Shown here: positions 51,907-59,773 of the stretch, one piece after another
Layout: the number at the start of each line of letters is the position of its first letter
How positions within the stretch are numbered: the first letter of the stretch is position 1
Source: Treponema bryantii
Lineage (GTDB): Bacteria; Spirochaetota; Spirochaetia; Treponematales; Treponemataceae
Direction of reading: 5' to 3'
Assembly (NCBI RefSeq): GCF_036492245.1
Contig: NZ_AP025286.1
Span: 124,001-188,000, forward strand
DNA length: 64,000 bases
Translations under genes and position numbers: made by a program
Notes under the pieces: model-generated
Database searches by the model: none
Told to the model about the DNA's origin: nothing
Seen by the model: the letters and a program-made list of their open reading frames with translations, nothing else

Positions 51907-52746
51907 TTATGAAATTACAGCGTCTATAAAAGCTGCAATTTCTTTAATTACAGAAATTCTCCGGCCGAGAAGTCCGTGTTCTGTCGGATATTCAATTTTC
52001 TTTTGAATGGCTTTTGTCTGATGGGCTTCAAGAAGTTTCCATAATGGCAGAACCATTTCATTGACAGGAGAAACTGAATCATAAGTTCCTGCAAACACAA
52101 GAAGATTTTTATCCTTCACCTGTTCAAAAGCATTCGGATGATAGATTCTGTTTTTGTTGATAACTACATCCTCGTAAATTGCATCAATTCCATCAGACTG
52201 AAGAATTTTACCTTCTTCCAGAAGAGAACGGAAATAACTTTCTTTTGCACGATTTAAATACCGGGTTGGATCATATGGAGTAAGCATAATGATTCCCTTT
52301 ATCCAGTCCAGAACCTTTCCTGCATTTAAGGCAGAATTTGCACCCATGCTGTGTCCGAGAAGAAAAATCTGATTTGGATCAACATCATATTTTTCTGCGA
52401 ATTCTGGAGTATGTGCATACTCTGCAAGGTTTTTAGCATCTTCAATACAATTAGTAATTAAATATTTTCCCTGACTTCCCCAGGCACCCCGGTTATGTGG
52501 AACAATTACAACACAACCGATACGGCAAAGCGCATGAGAAATATCATCATTGCGGGCAGTTCCCGGAAAACCATGTAACATAATTACACATGGATGTGGC
52601 TTTTTTGAATTACTTGAAGGCCACATGATTTCACCATATATATGAGAGTCGTTGCTTACAAAATCAAGAGTAGTGTAATCTGGCAAAGCTGTTGGATCGA
52701 TATCAATATCATCTTCAAAAAGATTTTCTATTTTTAAGTTAGACAT
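51907..52746 (-). CDS. Alpha/beta hydrolase (prolyl oligopeptidase/dienelactone-like)
   Basis: A 279-residue hydrolase. Core motifs are PCVIMLHGFPGTARNDD (oxyanion region), 'GCVVIVPHNRGAWGSQGKY', the nucleophile elbow LLGHSMGANSALNAG (Ser in G-H-S-M-G), Asp in VFAGTYDSVSPVNEM and His in EYPTEHGLLGRR. The ATG at 52746 after AGGAG is preferred over the long ORF start at 52845, which would pass through a 16-bp palindromic operator. No signal peptide is present in the short form, so it is cytoplasmic. The strong palindrome at 52768-52804 suggests tight control by an unseen regulator. Substrate unknown. Confidence 0.85.
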   Translation of the reverse strand: MSNLKIENLFEDDIDIDPTALPDYTTLDFVSNDSHIYGEIMWPSSNSKKPHPCVIMLHGFPGTARNDDISHALCRIGCVVIVPHNRGAWGSQGKYLITNCIEDAKNLAEYAHTPEFAEKYDVDPNQIFLLGHSMGANSALNAGKVLDWIKGIIMLTPYDPTRYLNRAKESYFRSLLEEGKILQSDGIDAIYEDVVINKNRIYHPNAFEQVKDKNLLVFAGTYDSVSPVNEMVLPLWKLLEAHQTKAIQKKIEYPTEHGLLGRRISVIKEIAAFIDAVIS

Positions 52747-52767
52747 GAGTACTCCTATAAGCTGAAT

Positions 52768-52830
52768 CTTATATATACCTACTAAACAAGTAGGTATATA
52801 TAAGATAATGTGTAGAAATGGATTTGTCAA
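52768..52830 (-). promoter_or_regulatory. Hydrolase promoter with a 16-bp-arm palindromic operator
   Basis: Perfect inverted repeat CTTATATATACCTACT (52768-52783)-AAACA-AGTAGGTATATATAAG (52789-52804). On the minus strand TTGACA (52825-52830), 17 bases and TATCTT (52802-52807) form the promoter, and the palindrome covers its -10 and start point. Its TACCTAC/GTAGGTA core is partly shared with the hairpin array at 16550-16822. Confidence 0.75.
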
Positions 52831-52965
52831 TATTTTATATGGCAAAATTAAAGAGCGTCGCTAATGACAAGATTTGTTTATGATGATATATTGAAAAAAT
52901 CACAAAGCGTTGAAACGACGCAAAAAGTTGGCTTGTGCCGGCTGATTCTTAATGGAGGTTCAGAG

Positions 52966-53127
52966 ATGAACGCTATGAAATATTTCAATTCCACTCTTCT
53001 CAAACATAGCAAACATTCGTGGACAGAGTGTCATTGTACTGAACATTCATACCATGAGAATAAATGCTGGCATAAAAACAATTCGTCGAATTGTAAGTCA
53101 ATTTTTGTAAACGGAGTTTTAGCGTAA
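52966..53127 (+). CDS. Small Cys/His-rich peptide
   Basis: A 53-residue ORF starting at ATG 52966, eight bases after GGAGG. It has four Cys and six His (SKHSWTECHCTEHSYHENKC, then WHKNN and NCKS), which suggests metal binding. The longer frame from 52864 has no Shine-Dalgarno. It is followed 46 bases later by an XRE regulator in the same direction. It could equally be a short leader-type peptide; composition and Shine-Dalgarno are the only support. Confidence 0.4.
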   Translation: MNAMKYFNSTLLKHSKHSWTECHCTEHSYHENKCWHKNNSSNCKSIFVNGVLA

Positions 53128-53173
53128 GCCTTCCTAAAAACGTTGGAGCTCCGAAATAAAAGGAGTAATCAAC

Positions 53174-53461
53174 GTGAAAACTACATTTTTAAGACCTGTA
53201 TTAGACCTGGATGCCACAGGCGCAAAAATCAAAACACTTATGAAACAGCGGGGGATTTCACCTCGCCAGCTGCAGCTAATCCTAAACTTTCCATACGTTC
53301 AAACTGTATACAACTGGTTTGCCGGTAAAAACATGCCGACTATAGATAACCTGGTTGTACTTGCCCAGATTCTTGGAGTACCGATGGATGAGATTGTCGT
53401 TACTACTATGGTAGAGGTTGATATAGAGGAAGAGGAAGGCAGGGAAGTTTTGAGTGCATGA
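53174..53461 (+). CDS. Small XRE-type helix-turn-helix regulator
   Basis: A 95-residue protein starting at GTG 53174 behind AAAGGAG (53158-53164). Residues 15-75 form an XRE fold: 'ATGAKIKTLMKQRGISPRQLQ', 'PYVQTVYNWFAGKNMPTIDNLVVLAQILGVPMDEIV'. The C-terminal tail is acidic (EVDIEEEEGREVLSA). Such proteins are frequent single-gene regulators in gut bacteria. The upstream Cys/His-rich peptide may be co-transcribed. The target is unknown. Confidence 0.8.
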   Translation: MKTTFLRPVLDLDATGAKIKTLMKQRGISPRQLQLILNFPYVQTVYNWFAGKNMPTIDNLVVLAQILGVPMDEIVVTTMVEVDIEEEEGREVLSA

Positions 53462-53525
53462 GTTTTTGTCCGGTAAAATTATGTATTGTGAGAAATCTCT
53501 GTTATAATATAACAAGAGGCAAAAA

Positions 53526-53996
53526 ATGATTAATTACAAAAAAGCTGATTTGAATGAACTCGAGGAAATTATAAGATGCCGCATGGAGTTTATCCGTGAA
53601 GACATTGGTCCTCAAATTCCGGAAATGGAAGCGACTATCCAAGCCCAGCTCAAGGAATATCTAGCAAATCATCTGAACAGCGATTGTTATGTTTTTGCAG
53701 CGGAGGAAGATAATCGTATCATTTCAATTGCTTTTTTGCTGATTCAGGAAAGGCCTGCGAATCCGAGATTTCCTCATGGCCGTACCGGAAATATTATGAA
53801 TGTTTATACGGTTCCTGAAAAACGACGTCAGGGAATTGCCGGCAATGTCATCAAACAGATTATGGATTTTGGCAAAACTCAGAATCTTGATTTCCTCGAA
53901 CTCAAGGCTGCTCCTATGGGATATCCGCTCTATAAAAAACTTGGCTTTGAAGATGCCTGCAGTCGTTGTAAAGAAATGAATTTTAAGTGGGAGTAG
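53526..53996 (+). CDS. GNAT family N-acetyltransferase
   Basis: A 156-residue acetyltransferase. Motif A is NIMNVYTVPEKRRQGIAGNVIKQIMDFG (residues 94-120, with the R-R-Q-G-I-A loop for acetyl-CoA), followed by 'DFLELKAAPMGYPLYKKLGFEDACSRCKEMNF'. Length and order are normal. A perfect TATAAT at 53503-53508 (no clear -35) and AGAGG before the ATG support a separate unit. Substrate unknown. Confidence 0.88.
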   Translation: MINYKKADLNELEEIIRCRMEFIREDIGPQIPEMEATIQAQLKEYLANHLNSDCYVFAAEEDNRIISIAFLLIQERPANPRFPHGRTGNIMNVYTVPEKRRQGIAGNVIKQIMDFGKTQNLDFLELKAAPMGYPLYKKLGFEDACSRCKEMNFKWE

Positions 53997-54118
53997 GGTG
54001 AAAAATCCCCCATAATTACAACTTTTCCAACCTTGTTTTGTGATGATAGTAGTGCGAAAATTAGGGTGTGTTCTAAAGCGAGCCGGCATAGTGCTTTAAG
54101 CTTACACAAGGAGTTTTT

Positions 54119-55093
54119 ATGATTTGTGAATTTTTTTTGGCTTTTATTCCAGTTTTATTATCATCTGCTTTGGCTACGGCTGTGAGTGGAGGAACCTTTG
54201 CAGGCGTACTTGATATTTATGATTTTCTGACTGTTATCCTGACTTTTGCAATTTTGATTTTTCTTACGGGGTATGGAAAAGCCTTTTTGAGAATCTTTTC
54301 TTCAAAGAAAAAATTTGCAGCCTTAGAATTAAAGGAACTTCAGCAAACCGAATACTCTCTGGATCTTGCTTCAAAAATTCTTTTGTACAGCGCAGCCTTT
54401 TTTCCTACTATGTATTTTATCTATATTTTATTCACAGTTTGGGATCAAGGTGACAAAAGCAGCTTGGGCCCCAATTCTGCGGTACTTTTTCTTTCTATTG
54501 TTTATCTTTGTCTTTTGGAAATGTTTATTTACATGTTCAAAGCAAAAACAAAAAAAGCAATTATTTTGTACATGGCAGAAGATGATGAACAAAACGAAAA
54601 TCCTGAAAAAATAAAATTATCATCTGTAATAAAGGTTATTGTTGGTATTGCCCTTGTAATTGGAATTATTGTTTTTCAGATTTTATTGATGAAGGGATTT
54701 AGCTGGGATAGCTGGAGCAGTCGTTCTGTTTTTGATACTGTGATTGATCTTCCATCGTTGTTGTCGAACCTTATTTATGGGATTCCTTTAATTGCGATTT
54801 CTGGAAATTTCAGAGAGCTGTGCGCTGGTTGCAAGACTCTTTTCAGCAATAAAAAAATCAGTGTGACAAAAAAGAATCTTTATCTGAATGCTGTAAGAAC
54901 AACAATGACTTTGAATTGGTTGGGTGGAATTTCGATAACCATAATCGGCTGGATTGGAATGTTCAATAATCTGGAAGATGCAGCCTCGTTATACCCAAAT
55001 CTTGCAGTAAGTCTTATTCCGATTTTATATTCGATTGTTTTTAATCTTGTTCTTACTGTTGTAGAAGCAAGAATCAATAAGGTAGCAGAATAA
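54119..55093 (+). CDS. Multi-pass membrane protein, partner of membrane LuxR regulator
   Basis: A 324-residue integral membrane protein with about eight hydrophobic spans ([18 protein letters not shown], '[18 protein letters not shown]', '[21 protein letters not shown]', '[21 protein letters not shown]', '[19 protein letters not shown]', '[13 protein letters not shown]', '[16 protein letters not shown]', '[17 protein letters not shown]'). No transporter or enzyme motif is seen. AAGGAG precedes the ATG. It is followed after 13 bases by a LuxR-type regulator that also has membrane spans, so the pair probably form a signal sensor and transcription factor. The ligand and targets are unknown. Confidence 0.75.
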   Translation: MICEFFLAFIPVLLSSALATAVSGGTFAGVLDIYDFLTVILTFAILIFLTGYGKAFLRIFSSKKKFAALELKELQQTEYSLDLASKILLYSAAFFPTMYFIYILFTVWDQGDKSSLGPNSAVLFLSIVYLCLLEMFIYMFKAKTKKAIILYMAEDDEQNENPEKIKLSSVIKVIVGIALVIGIIVFQILLMKGFSWDSWSSRSVFDTVIDLPSLLSNLIYGIPLIAISGNFRELCAGCKTLFSNKKISVTKKNLYLNAVRTTMTLNWLGGISITIIGWIGMFNNLEDAASLYPNLAVSLIPILYSIVFNLVLTVVEARINKVAE

Positions 55094-55106
55094 ACTGGAT
55101 GAGCCT

Positions 55107-55664
55107 ATGATTTTAGACTTTATTCTTGTTACATTGCTTTTACTCTGTCTCACTTTGCTGACTACCCGGAAGAAAGAATGGCTTTCTGGACTTGTGCAGA
55201 ATTCTCTTGTTTCTGGAATTCTTCTAAGTGCAATTCAGATGATGATGCTTGCAGGATTTCTGGAAAAAACAGATTCAACAGAATCCATACTTTCTATCTT
55301 TCTTATAAAACTGATAATCCGATTGCGTCCGCTGATGATTGGTTTAATATACAAGTTTATTTTTCAGATTGTAAATCAGATAGTTGAAAATAAAAAGACT
55401 GAGGAAAAGTCCGACTCCCAGGACAATGAAAGTTCTGAGAGTTCAGTTGCTGGTAACAGTTTTGATTTCTCTCTTCTTTCCCGCCGCGAAATTGAAGTCG
55501 CCCGTCTTGCTGCTAAAGGTTATACAAACGCACAGATTGCAGAGGCATTGTTCATCAGTACAGAAACAGTAAAGAGCCATATGAATTCAATCTTCGAAAA
55601 ACTCGGAATTTCTTCAAGAAAAGAATTGATGGAATATCGAACTGATGGTTATACTGATTTATAA
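55107..55664 (+). CDS. Membrane-anchored LuxR-type transcriptional regulator
   Basis: A 185-residue protein. Residues 1-95 contain about three hydrophobic spans ([17 protein letters not shown], '[19 protein letters not shown]', '[21 protein letters not shown]'). A charged linker follows, and residues 118-180 are a LuxR/GerE helix-turn-helix ([20 protein letters not shown] then [26 protein letters not shown]). Membrane tethering of a DNA-binding domain with no receiver domain is unusual and implies control from the membrane, probably by the multi-pass protein encoded upstream. Confidence 0.85.
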   Translation: MILDFILVTLLLLCLTLLTTRKKEWLSGLVQNSLVSGILLSAIQMMMLAGFLEKTDSTESILSIFLIKLIIRLRPLMIGLIYKFIFQIVNQIVENKKTEEKSDSQDNESSESSVAGNSFDFSLLSRREIEVARLAAKGYTNAQIAEALFISTETVKSHMNSIFEKLGISSRKELMEYRTDGYTDL

Positions 55665-55679
55665 AGAAGGAGCACAATC

Positions 55680-56447
55680 TTGGCAACTGAAGAAATGGAA
55701 TTCCGAAAAATATTTGATACAATTCCGGAAGAGTTTGATAAATATCGTCCTCGTTACAGCAAAGAACTTTTTGATTCTTTAATTGATTATGCAAAAATAG
55801 GCCCAGGGAAATCTGTTCTTGAGATTGGGCCAGGAACCGGACAGGCAACTGATCCGATTCTGGATACAGGCTGCGATTATCATGCGATTGAACTTGGTGA
55901 ATACCTTTATGCAAAGATGCATGAAAAATATGGCAATCGTCCGAACTTTAATATCGTAAATGATGATTTTATTACTCATGATTTTGGTTCAGAAAAATAT
56001 GATATGATTTATTCGGCAGCAACCATTCAGTGGATCCCTGAAGATATTGCTTTTTCAAAAACCTACAGCCTGCTCAAAGAAGGCGGCACCCTTGCAATGA
56101 TGCTTGTTTCTGCAGAGTACCGTTCAACAAATGAAGCTTTGTGTGATGATATTCAAAAAGTATATGATCAGTATTTTAAGCCGGAATACGAATATCAGCA
56201 TAGAAGCTTTCATTACGATAATGCTCCAAACTACGGATATAAAAATTTCGAACGCCGTGATTTTTACGGAGTGCGAAGATTCACCGCAGATGAATATGTT
56301 GCCTTTAGTAAAACTCACTGCGACCATCTTGTAATTCCGGAGCCTTACAATACAAAATTCTTTGATGGCCTGCGCAACACTGTCCTTGCTCATGGGAACT
56401 GCATTATCTTCAAAGATACTTATGTTTTGTATCTGGCGAAGAAATAA
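55680..56447 (+). CDS. Class I SAM-dependent methyltransferase (TTG start)
   Basis: A 255-residue methyltransferase. Motif I is VLEIGPGTGQATDPILDTG (about residue 43), followed by 'CDYHAIELGEYLYAKM', 'EKYDMIYSAATIQWIPED' and 'LLKEGGTLAMMLVSAEYR'. The start is TTG 55680, seven bases after a strong AAGGAG; the first ATG (55695) is too far. The last 80 residues (PNYGYKNFERRDFYGVRRFT) match a group of methyltransferases common in Lachnospiraceae and treponemes. It sits 15 bases after the LuxR gene and could be co-transcribed. Substrate unknown. Confidence 0.9.
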   Translation: MATEEMEFRKIFDTIPEEFDKYRPRYSKELFDSLIDYAKIGPGKSVLEIGPGTGQATDPILDTGCDYHAIELGEYLYAKMHEKYGNRPNFNIVNDDFITHDFGSEKYDMIYSAATIQWIPEDIAFSKTYSLLKEGGTLAMMLVSAEYRSTNEALCDDIQKVYDQYFKPEYEYQHRSFHYDNAPNYGYKNFERRDFYGVRRFTADEYVAFSKTHCDHLVIPEPYNTKFFDGLRNTVLAHGNCIIFKDTYVLYLAKK

Positions 56448-56466
56448 AAATCGGGAGGGGTTATTT

Positions 56467-56844
56467 ATGATAAAAGGCATCCACCATATTTCAATGAAAT
56501 GCGGAACAGCAGAAGAGCTAGCCAAAGTCCGCGAATTTTATATTGAGCTTCTTGGTTTGAAAATCATACGTGAGTGGGCAGAGGGTATGATGATTGATAC
56601 AGGCAACGGCCTGCTCGAAATCTTTACAAATGCTGATGGAACTCACTGTCTTGGTGCAATCCGACATATGGCACTTCTTACTGATGACGTTGATGAAATT
56701 GCGGCGAAGGTGAAGGCTGCCGGCTACGACCTTTTTATTGAACCGAACAACAAAGATATTCTTTCTGATCCTGTGTACCCAATCCGCATGGCATTCTGCT
56801 ACGGCCCGCTTGGAGAGCAGGTTGAGTTTTATATGGAGCGATAA
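56467..56844 (+). CDS. VOC superfamily (glyoxalase-like) protein
   Basis: A 125-residue vicinal-oxygen-chelate protein. The first beta-alpha-beta-beta-beta module begins IKGIHHISMKCG with the metal-binding His (HHI), then 'VREFYIELLGLKIIREWAEG' and the metal-binding Glu in GNGLLEIFTN. The second module has HMALLTDDVDEIAAKVKAAG and ends 'YGPLGEQVEFYMER'. The long ORF from 56362 overlaps the methyltransferase. ATG 56467, behind GGAGGGG, is the true start. Catalytic role unknown; glyoxalase, dioxygenase or resistance protein are all possible. Confidence 0.88.
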   Translation: MIKGIHHISMKCGTAEELAKVREFYIELLGLKIIREWAEGMMIDTGNGLLEIFTNADGTHCLGAIRHMALLTDDVDEIAAKVKAAGYDLFIEPNNKDILSDPVYPIRMAFCYGPLGEQVEFYMER

Positions 56845-56852
56845 GAATAATC

Positions 56853-57257
56853 ATGAAAGCATTTATCGTTTACTGTCATCCGTCTGAGGAATCTTTTACA
56901 AGTCACGTGCGCGACTCATTTATCAAGGAAATTATTGATTCTGGAAATGAGTATGTTATTTCTGATTTATACAAAATGGATTTTAAATCAGATATGACAG
57001 AGCAGGAATATCTTCGCGATGCAAATTACAGGACTGCGCCGGCAGTTACTGCAGGAAATCCAATTGAACGCCTTGAAGAGTTTGGACTACTGGACAGCAT
57101 GAAAAAAGTGATGCTTGGTGACAGACTTTTTAATCGCGTAAAGCAGGCAGACTTTATTGTCTTTGACAGCACATCCAGAGAAAATCCACTTCGCGAAAAG
57201 AACTGGGATGCGAATCTGAAAAAGGCTTATGAGATTGGAAAAGATTTATTTGCATAA
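56853..57257 (+). CDS. NAD(P)H oxidoreductase-like flavoprotein with apparent internal deletion
   Basis: A 134-residue protein that starts like the NQO1/flavodoxin-fold oxidoreductases (MKAFIVYCHPSEESFTSHVR, 'YVISDLYKMDFKSDMTEQEYL') and ends like them ('VTAGNPIERLEEFGLLDSMK', 'KVMLGDRLFNRV', 'NLKKAYEIGKDLF'). The middle, which in normal family members holds the 'YPVWWSxxPAxLKGWxDRV' segment that binds the flavin and forms the dimer, is missing: 'RDANYRTAPAVTAG' joins the two halves. About 60 residues appear to have been lost in frame. The protein is probably inactive or has a new role. The gene lies eight bases after the VOC gene. Confidence 0.7.
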   Translation: MKAFIVYCHPSEESFTSHVRDSFIKEIIDSGNEYVISDLYKMDFKSDMTEQEYLRDANYRTAPAVTAGNPIERLEEFGLLDSMKKVMLGDRLFNRVKQADFIVFDSTSRENPLREKNWDANLKKAYEIGKDLFA

Positions 57258-57283
57258 AAAAATACTGATGGAGGACAACCAGG

Positions 57284-57598
57284 ATGAATGAATTTAATGA
57301 ATATGTTCGTGACTATTTTTCTGAAGCAGGTGATATTGTCATAAAACCTATGATGGGCGGATTCCTTGTATATTTTTATGGTAAGCTGATAGGTGACGTT
57401 TGTGGTGATGAACTTTTCTTAAAGAGAACTCCGACTTCAGACAGACTGCTTGCAGACTCCGATCTGCGTTACCCGTATGAAGAATCAAAAACTCTGATGC
57501 ACGTATTTGATAGTTTTGATGATAAGTGTCTGATTCAGGAACTTCTGGAAGGCATGTATGCAGAACTCCCGGAAAAGAAAACTAAGAAAGCAAAATGA
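57284..57598 (+). CDS. TfoX/Sxy family N-terminal domain protein
   Basis: A 104-residue protein matching the TfoX N-terminal domain: 'VIKPMMGGFLVYFYGKLIGDVCGDELFLKRT' (M-M-G-G, then the conserved strand pair), 'RYPYEESKTLMHVFDS' and the Leu-rich C-terminal helix LIQELLEGMYAELPEKK. In gammaproteobacteria TfoX/Sxy regulates competence; stand-alone N-terminal-domain proteins are widespread in gut bacteria with no known role. GGAGGA precedes the ATG. It is part of a plus-strand run with the preceding genes. Confidence 0.88.
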   Translation: MNEFNEYVRDYFSEAGDIVIKPMMGGFLVYFYGKLIGDVCGDELFLKRTPTSDRLLADSDLRYPYEESKTLMHVFDSFDDKCLIQELLEGMYAELPEKKTKKAK

Positions 57599-57621
57599 GA
57601 GAAAAAAGTTAGGAGAACCAA

Positions 57622-58170
57622 ATGATACTATTAGTTGTAGATACACAGAAGGGATGTTTTAACGAAAGTTTGTATGCATTCGAAACGGTAAAAAACAATA
57701 TCAAAAAGTTGATTGCTGTTGCGAGAGAAAATAATGTTGAAGTCGCATATGTTCAGCATGATGACGGACCTGGAACCGATCTTGATAAGCTTACAGATAA
57801 TTATGAAGTGTATGAAGAATTTGCTCCAAGAGCTGGCGAGAAGCGATTTGAAAAAAATGTAAACAGTGCTTTTCATCCCATGACGGGGCTGACATATTAT
57901 CTGAATTCCAAAGGCGAGAAAGATATTATTACAATCGGAGTTTCAACAGACTATTGCATGGATGCCACAATTAAAAGTGGATTTGAGAGGGGGTTCAATA
58001 TCTATGTTCCCGCCTACACAAACTCAACCTATGACAATCCCTATTTTGATAAGGAAACAGCCTACAAGTATTTCAACGAATTTATGTGGGGAAGGCGCTA
58101 CGCAAAGATAATCACAATGGAAGATGCAATCCAGCTTTTGCAGGAATCTGGAAAAGGGAGTCAGAATTAA
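57622..58170 (+). CDS. Isochorismatase-like cysteine hydrolase
   Basis: A 182-residue hydrolase. The catalytic Asp is in LLVVDTQKGCFN (D7), the Lys in GEKRFEKNVNSAF and the Cys in GVSTDYCMDATIKSGFERGF, following a 'TIGVSTDYC' strand typical of the family. The 'YVQHDDGPGTDL' strand is also standard. Substrates in the family include nicotinamide, isochorismate and carbamoyl derivatives; none can be assigned. AGGAG lies seven bases before ATG 57622. The stop converges on the ParE-like toxin gene, five bases away. Confidence 0.88.
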   Translation: MILLVVDTQKGCFNESLYAFETVKNNIKKLIAVARENNVEVAYVQHDDGPGTDLDKLTDNYEVYEEFAPRAGEKRFEKNVNSAFHPMTGLTYYLNSKGEKDIITIGVSTDYCMDATIKSGFERGFNIYVPAYTNSTYDNPYFDKETAYKYFNEFMWGRRYAKIITMEDAIQLLQESGKGSQN

Positions 58171-58175
58171 GAATA

Positions 58176-58484
58176 CTATAAGAATCGTTCTTCATTCCTT
58201 CTTGCTGGCTGGATTCTTCGGATTTCCATTACGTTATCAATCACAACATACCAGACAGTATAGTTTCCAACATTTATTCGGCGATATGGATGCTCACGAT
58301 TTTTAGTTGAAGGCCAGATTGCAAATGATTCAGGGCCATCTTCAAGTCGTTCATAAATTGCTTTCTCAATTTTATTGAGAGTGTTTTCTGCAGCAATTGG
58401 ATTCTGAAATTCATTTAGAATATAGTTCACGATATCGGTTAAATCTTGTCGTGCTAAAGGAATGAATTTAATTGTATATTCCAT
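58176..58484 (-). CDS. RelE/ParE family toxin
   Basis: A 102-residue type II toxin. The fold is clear from 'IKFIPLARQDLTDIVNYILNEFQNP', the central 'FAIWPSTKNREHPYRRINVGNYTVWYVV' (strand with R-R-I-x-V-G-x-Y-x-V-x-Y) and 'VMEIRRIQPARRNEERFL' at the C terminus, which carries the Arg residues typical of ParE/RelE proteins. ParE targets gyrase and RelE cleaves mRNA on the ribosome; which applies is not clear. Its ATG overlaps the antitoxin stop (TAATG), the usual coupling. Confidence 0.9.
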   Translation of the reverse strand: MEYTIKFIPLARQDLTDIVNYILNEFQNPIAAENTLNKIEKAIYERLEDGPESFAIWPSTKNREHPYRRINVGNYTVWYVVIDNVMEIRRIQPARRNEERFL

Positions 58485-58747
58485 TATCTCGCCTTTATCT
58501 GCTTTCTAAGAGAGGAGAATACTTCTTCTGCCGAATAACGAGTTGAATCAGTTTTAGCTTGTAAATCAGCTTCATCAAGTTTTGATTCAATGTTATCAGT
58601 AAGTCTGTCATACATTTCAAGGCTCATAACAACCATTGAACCATAACCATTTTTTGTAAGGAATACAGGAGCCTGTCGCTCTGCTACCAATGTTTCAATT
58701 TCAGAGAATTTATTTCTTAAGTCAGATACCGGTCGAATCTGTGTCAT
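58484..58747 (-). CDS. Phd/YefM family antitoxin
   Basis: An 87-residue antitoxin. Residues 1-55 form the Phd/YefM DNA-binding dimer fold (IRPVSDLRNKFSEIETLVAE, then PVFLTKNGYGSMVVMSLEMYDRL), and the acidic C-terminal helix (LDEADLQAKTDSTRYSAEEVFSSLRKQIKAR) is the part that would wrap the toxin. It is transcribed before the toxin gene and overlaps it. AGGTG precedes the ATG. It should bind its own promoter region. Confidence 0.9.
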   Translation of the reverse strand: MTQIRPVSDLRNKFSEIETLVAERQAPVFLTKNGYGSMVVMSLEMYDRLTDNIESKLDEADLQAKTDSTRYSAEEVFSSLRKQIKAR

Positions 58748-58783
58748 GATATCACCTCTTTAATGAGTTAACTAGATTATCAT

Positions 58784-58813
58784 AATTATATCATTATTTT
58801 ATCACGTTGTGCA
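58784..58813 (-). promoter_or_regulatory. Promoter of toxin-antitoxin operon
   Basis: Minus strand: TTGCAC (58808-58813), 18 bases, perfect TATAAT (58784-58789). AT-rich flanks with repeated GATAAT/GATAAA words could be the antitoxin's binding sites. Confidence 0.6.
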
Positions 58814-58887
58814 AACAAATATAATTATAGGTGCACTTCTACAGGATAAAAACAAAGGATCGTGGTATAATAGAAAATGGAGATACT

Positions 58888-59462
58888 ATGTTAAAAGATT
58901 ACGAAATAGATAAACCAATTCTTGAAACGGACAGATTGATTATTCGTGTGCTTAACGAAGCTGATCTACCGGATTTGAAAGAGTGACTTGGGAGAGATGA
59001 GATTTATACCTCTATTGGGGACGAAAAGCAAGTAAGAATGAGAGAAATCCTGAACTTATGTTTATTGATGCTCGACCTTGGGTAAAAAGAAAACCTTGTC
59101 TTGATTTTAATTGGGGAATTGTATTGAAAGAAACCAATAAAGTAATAGGCATGATTGAAGTATTTAATATCCAGAATTTGAGGATGGGAGATATAGGGTA
59201 TCGTATTCATCCTGAATATTGGAATAAGGGAATTACTACAGAAGCCTTAAAGGAAGTAATACGGTTCATATTTGAAAATACAGAAATTGAGCGTTTAAAT
59301 GGGAATGCTGATGTTAGGAATATTGCTTCAAATAAAGTTCTTGAGCGGTGTGGTTTCATAAAAGAGGGGACAATCCGCCAAGGCAAAATGGTTTCTGTTT
59401 ATTGCGATTATAATATTTATGGTATGCTTAGAGAAGATTATGTTAAAAGAAAGTTATACTGA
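58888..59462 (+). pseudogene. GNAT acetyltransferase pseudogene (nonsense plus frameshift)
   Basis: An N-terminal part starts at ATG 58888 after GGAG and a TATAAT, and reads RimJ-like (ILETDRLIIRVLNEADLPDL). It meets TGA at 58984-58986, where the family has Trp (KEW-LGRDEIY). The frame then shifts by about 59010: the correct continuation (LYWGRKASKNERNPELMFID) is in another frame, which stays open to 59462 and carries motif A (DIGYRIHPEYWNKGITTEAL) and NKVLERCGFIKEGTIRQGKM. Two separate lesions with an intact promoter and Shine-Dalgarno indicate a recent loss. The downstream piece alone could be made only from ATG 59058 without a Shine-Dalgarno. Confidence 0.85.
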
Positions 59463-59769
59463 AACAATAAATACAGAAAGATTGGTTTTACGAAAATTTG
59501 AAAGCTCAGATGTGGAATCTGTTTTTAAGAACTGGGCATCGGATCCTGAGGTTCAGCTTAATTATGGCGAACCTGTATATTCAACTACCGGGGAAGTGAA
59601 AGCCCTGCTTGAAAAATATATTTCCGGGTATGAGCGCGCGAATTATTACAGATGGGCTATTAGTGAAAAATGCGGTCTGACATACGAAGGAACCCTGCGG
59701 GACTATTTCAAAATGCCAGACGGTGCATTCGAATCTCACATGTATTTTTCGATTCTTAAGGATGAATAA
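59440..59769 (+). CDS. GNAT acetyltransferase with internal deletion
   Basis: A 109-residue protein starting at ATG 59440 (AGAGAAG upstream), inside the end of the GNAT pseudogene. It begins as a RimJ-type acetyltransferase (INTERLVLRKFESSDVESVF, 'NWASDPEVQLNYGEPVYSTTGEVKALLEKYISGYERANYYRWAISE') and ends like one ('CGLTYEGTLRDYFKMPDGAF'). The about 60 residues between, which hold the acetyl-CoA-binding motif A, are missing: AISEK joins directly to CGLTYEG. 'EK' occurs on both sides in normal members (IIEK and VIEKCGF), so recombination between short repeats is likely. It should be inactive as an acetyltransferase. Confidence 0.7.
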   Translation: MLKESYTETINTERLVLRKFESSDVESVFKNWASDPEVQLNYGEPVYSTTGEVKALLEKYISGYERANYYRWAISEKCGLTYEGTLRDYFKMPDGAFESHMYFSILKDE

Positions 59770-59773
59770 AACT

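Noticed and set aside
53143-53328. 61-codon ORF overlapping the small XRE gene
   Set aside because: It is out of frame with the XRE gene, which has AAAGGAG and a clear HTH.
54000-54118. Riboswitch-like leader before the membrane protein at 54119
   Set aside because: I looked for c-di-GMP, SAM, TPP and similar conserved cores and saw none.
58984-58986. UGA read as Trp in the GNAT at 58888
   Set aside because: A separate frameshift follows within about 30 bases, and other genes in the window use TGA as a normal stop.
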